Shown here: in pieces, positions 62,110 through 64,000 of the stretch
Position numbering within the stretch: the first letter of the stretch is position 1
Layout: every line of letters begins with the position of its first letter
NCBI GenBank assembly: GCA_002471825.1
Contig: DKQS01000001.1
Location: 359,897 to 423,896, forward strand
Direction of reading: 5' to 3'
Origin: Flavobacteriaceae bacterium UBA7302
Lineage (GTDB): Bacteria; Bacteroidota; Bacteroidia; Flavobacteriales; Flavobacteriaceae
DNA: 64,000 bases
Position numbers and translations under genes: made by a program
The notes under the pieces: generated by a model
Told to the model about the DNA's origin: nothing
Database searches by the model: none
Seen by the model: only the letters and a program-made list of their open reading frames with translations

Positions 62110-62778
62110 ATGAAAGAAAAGCATGTCGCTCTTATTGGCGCCACAGGATTGATCGGAGGGCATCTTTTGGAGTACCTCCTAGCCGATGACAGCATTACTT
62201 CCGTGAAACTGATCGTCCGAAGGCCAGTCTCATTCGAACACCCTAAAATTGAAATCGCCATGATTGATTTTTCAAAGGAAGATCAATTTAGTGCAGCATT
62301 AAAAGGCATGGACGTGGTTTTTTGCAGTATTGGCACTACCAACAAAAAAGTAAAAGGCAACAAAGATGCTTACCGGAAGGTCGATTATGACATCACGGTC
62401 AATGCGGCAAAATTCTCTGAAGCACATGGTTGCGATCAGTTTGTTTTTGTGTCCTCTTTGGGTGCTAATAGTTCTAGCAATAACTTCTACCTGAAACTCA
62501 AAGGACAAATTGAAGACGACATTCAGCAATTAAATTTGAATTCCATTTTGATCTTTCGGCCTTCATTTTTGATGGGCGACCGCAAGGAGTTTCGGTTCGG
62601 AGAATTATTGGGAATTGTCTTCATGAAACCTTTCTCATTCCTGCTTCCGTCGGAGATCAAACCGATTTATGCATCCGAAGTGGCCAAAGCCATGTTGGCC
62701 GCCACCAAGAAAAACTTCAAGGGATGTCGTGTTTTTCATTTTGAAGAAATGAAACGGCTCAATTCAATGTTTTCTTAA
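62110..62778 (+). CDS. NAD(P)-binding Rossmann protein (SDR-like)
   Basis: 222 residues from MKEKHVALIGATGLIGGH. The GxxGxxG motif (GATGLIGG) binds dinucleotide, and VFVSSLGANSSSNNFYLKLKG supplies a Ser and a YxxxK (residues about 120-141). The compact size and IYASEVAKAM resemble HTATIP2/NmrA-like atypical short-chain dehydrogenases, whose substrates are mostly unknown. TTG 62101 is an alternative start. It stands alone between the sigma factor gene and a lipoprotein. Confidence 0.82.
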   Translation: MKEKHVALIGATGLIGGHLLEYLLADDSITSVKLIVRRPVSFEHPKIEIAMIDFSKEDQFSAALKGMDVVFCSIGTTNKKVKGNKDAYRKVDYDITVNAAKFSEAHGCDQFVFVSSLGANSSSNNFYLKLKGQIEDDIQQLNLNSILIFRPSFLMGDRKEFRFGELLGIVFMKPFSFLLPSEIKPIYASEVAKAMLAATKKNFKGCRVFHFEEMKRLNSMFS

Positions 62779-62872
62779 GGGAACCTTAACCTTTTTTTAT
62801 CAAGAGCAAAAGGCTAATTCCATAACTTGGAACACGTTGTGAATATCCCATGTGTAGAGAAAATTATTTGAA

Positions 62873-63457
62873 ATGAAGACAACAAGAACAACCAACCGAT
62901 TAAAGAAAATCCTCTTATTTTTTATTTGCATTCCATTGCTAACAGCCTGCTGTTCAGAAGAGGTTTATCGAGTGAGTATTACGGGCCTTCAAACAAGATC
63001 CTTGCTACTTGATGGTAATAGATTCGTAGATTTTGACAAACAAAATCCCATTGATAAAGAAGACCTCCTTTTAGAAGTGACCATCAATGAGCTTGAAGAA
63101 CTCACCCTCAATGAGAGACAAGAAAAATTAAGAAAACCCAGGGTCCAATTGGCAGCCGTGGTCCCTTGTCCTGATCCACAATTCATTTACACGCATCAAA
63201 TTGAAAATGTTAGGGTTACCCTATTTGATCTGGACAATAATAACAATGCCATTGATGTTACCAGCAACATAATCATTTATGGGTCTCAACAATCACTTGC
63301 AGATTACATATCAGAAAACCCGGTTGGTCTTCGCGATTTACTTTTGGATTTTTCCAACACCACCTCCCTTCCGAATCGAATGAACTATCTCGTAAAGGCT
63401 ACTTTGGATGACGGAACGACGGTTGAAGTCACAGGAGATGAAATATCATTCAACTGA
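62873..63457 (+). CDS. lipoprotein, unknown function
   Basis: 194 residues with a signal peptide ending in the lipobox PLLTAC (Cys26 or thereabouts, followed by a second Cys), a single-domain beta-rich mature part and acidic tail GDEISFN. The N-terminus MKTTRTTNRLKK is unusually long and basic. DUF5034-type proteins resemble it in pattern, but I cannot confirm a family. Confidence 0.62.
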   Translation: MKTTRTTNRLKKILLFFICIPLLTACCSEEVYRVSITGLQTRSLLLDGNRFVDFDKQNPIDKEDLLLEVTINELEELTLNERQEKLRKPRVQLAAVVPCPDPQFIYTHQIENVRVTLFDLDNNNNAIDVTSNIIIYGSQQSLADYISENPVGLRDLLLDFSNTTSLPNRMNYLVKATLDDGTTVEVTGDEISFN

Positions 63458-63573
63458 TATAGAATTAACAACTCTTACTTCTCATTGTTAATCAATTTGA
63501 AGACGGGTTTCCTACTGAAATAAACTTTAGTAACTTTAGTGATTCACGGAATCCTTTTACAAATTAATCAATC

Positions 63574-64000
63574 ATGGAGAATAGCAGACGAAAATTTATC
63601 AAAAATAGCATGGCAATTGGGGCAGCGACTTTAGTGAGTCCCTATACCATGCAAGCCAGTCAACTCTTTTCAACAAGCTCCGAGAAGCTCAACATATTAA
63701 TTTTAGGAGGCACTAGTTTTTTAGGTCCTCATCAAATTTCTTATGCCTTAGAACGGGGACATAAGGTTTCCATTTTCACCAGAGGAAAAACAATACCCAA
63801 AATTCACCCTGAAGTTTTTTCAAAAGTTGAAAAGCTGGTGGGCGATCGTGAAAACAATCTCGAAGCATTAAAGAATAGAAAATGGGACGTAGTCATTGAT
63901 AATTCGGGACGCAAAACCAAATGGACAAAAGACACAGCCGAGCTGCTAAAAGACAATGTCGGCTGTTACCTGTACACCTCGTCTATAAGTGTCTACTTTC
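63574..64000 (+). CDS. NAD-dependent epimerase/dehydratase-like protein with Tat-type signal (5' part)
   Basis: The frame runs from ATG 63574 off the right edge; 142 codons are present. The N-terminus has a twin-arginine-type pattern, SRRKFIKNSMAIGAATLVSP, and then a Rossmann motif LNILILGGTSFLGPHQI, and later LYTSSISVY. This combination, an exported NAD-dependent epimerase/reductase, is seen in Bacteroidota. The rest, including the catalytic Tyr-Lys, lies outside the window. Confidence 0.82.
   Translation, partial: MENSRRKFIKNSMAIGAATLVSPYTMQASQLFSTSSEKLNILILGGTSFLGPHQISYALERGHKVSIFTRGKTIPKIHPEVFSKVEKLVGDRENNLEALKNRKWDVVIDNSGRKTKWTKDTAELLKDNVGCYLYTSSISVYF

Noticed and set aside
61845..62261. 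138-codon open frame on the minus strand
   Set aside because: Runs across the 3' end of the sigma factor gene, its terminator and the next gene start; no motif.
58551..64000. Complete OleABCD hydrocarbon cluster
   Set aside because: Only KAS III-like and dehalogenase-like genes are adjacent; the epimerase-like gene at 63574 has an export signal and lies 3 kb away, and no AMP-ligase gene is present.

Overview
The window looks like core chromosome of a low-GC member of the Bacteroidota, most likely a flavobacterium. The signs are: promoters with the Bacteroidota -7 element TAnnTTTG (for example 24569-24576 and 60720-60727), little Shine-Dalgarno sequence, a short 287-residue primary-type sigma factor, a TonB receptor under a TPP riboswitch, and many Bacteroidota-typical families (DUF3127, DUF4252, single-CXXCH haem-binding protein, Ig-like lipoprotein). 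I see no rRNA, tRNA, insertion sequence, prophage, CRISPR array or toxin/defence island.

Layout. 1-9.9 kb: end of a ComF-type gene, an Ig-like lipoprotein, a minus-strand block (DinB-like protein, Na+/H+ antiporter, cystathionine gamma-synthase/lyase), an ArsC-like protein, DUF4252, a glycosyltransferase, a Glu-rich protein, then thymidine kinase-alanine racemase-MscL. 9.9-18.4 kb: Aat, an AtoE-type transporter, a VTT membrane protein, DUF3127, flavin reductase, an orphan histidine kinase, HIT, GreA, a Rieske-fold lipoprotein and PurK-PurE. 18.4-30.8 kb: M3 peptidase, a barrel-less TonB-plug protein, a glycosyltransferase, a haem-binding protein, lipoamide dehydrogenase, an outer-membrane-like protein, PabB, an alpha/beta hydrolase and TilS. 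30.8-42.5 kb: a TlpA-like lipoprotein and DsbD (thiol redox), PEP carboxylase, ComM, a DASS transporter and AhcY.

42.5-47.7 kb: a phosphopantetheinyl transferase, a PnuC-family transporter, a NadR-like P-loop kinase and an ArfB-like hydrolase, followed by a TPP riboswitch that controls a TonB-dependent receptor. This is probably a vitamin-uptake locus. 47.7-57.5 kb: accessory genes (DUF2200, an orphan PAS kinase, SGNH hydrolase, GNAT, four unknown or poorly known envelope proteins, DUF819, DUF1697, a paraoxonase-like protein, a serine hydrolase). 57.5-64 kb: two small membrane proteins, a KAS III-haloalkane dehalogenase pair, a promoter-driven 34-codon ORF, a conserved 63-residue protein, the sigma factor, a Rossmann protein, a lipoprotein and the start of a Tat-signal epimerase-like gene.

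I found no clear-cut undescribed system. The best leads are: a small ORF at 60733 whose predicted transcript starts at its own ATG; a TPP riboswitch whose variable arm is made of 7-bp tandem repeats; related 7/8-bp repeats placed just upstream of two other genes; a Rieske-fold lipoprotein lacking the histidine ligands; a PON-like protein with the full set of catalytic and calcium residues; and a KAS III/dehalogenase pair. Gene functions are inferred from motifs read by eye; no database search was run.
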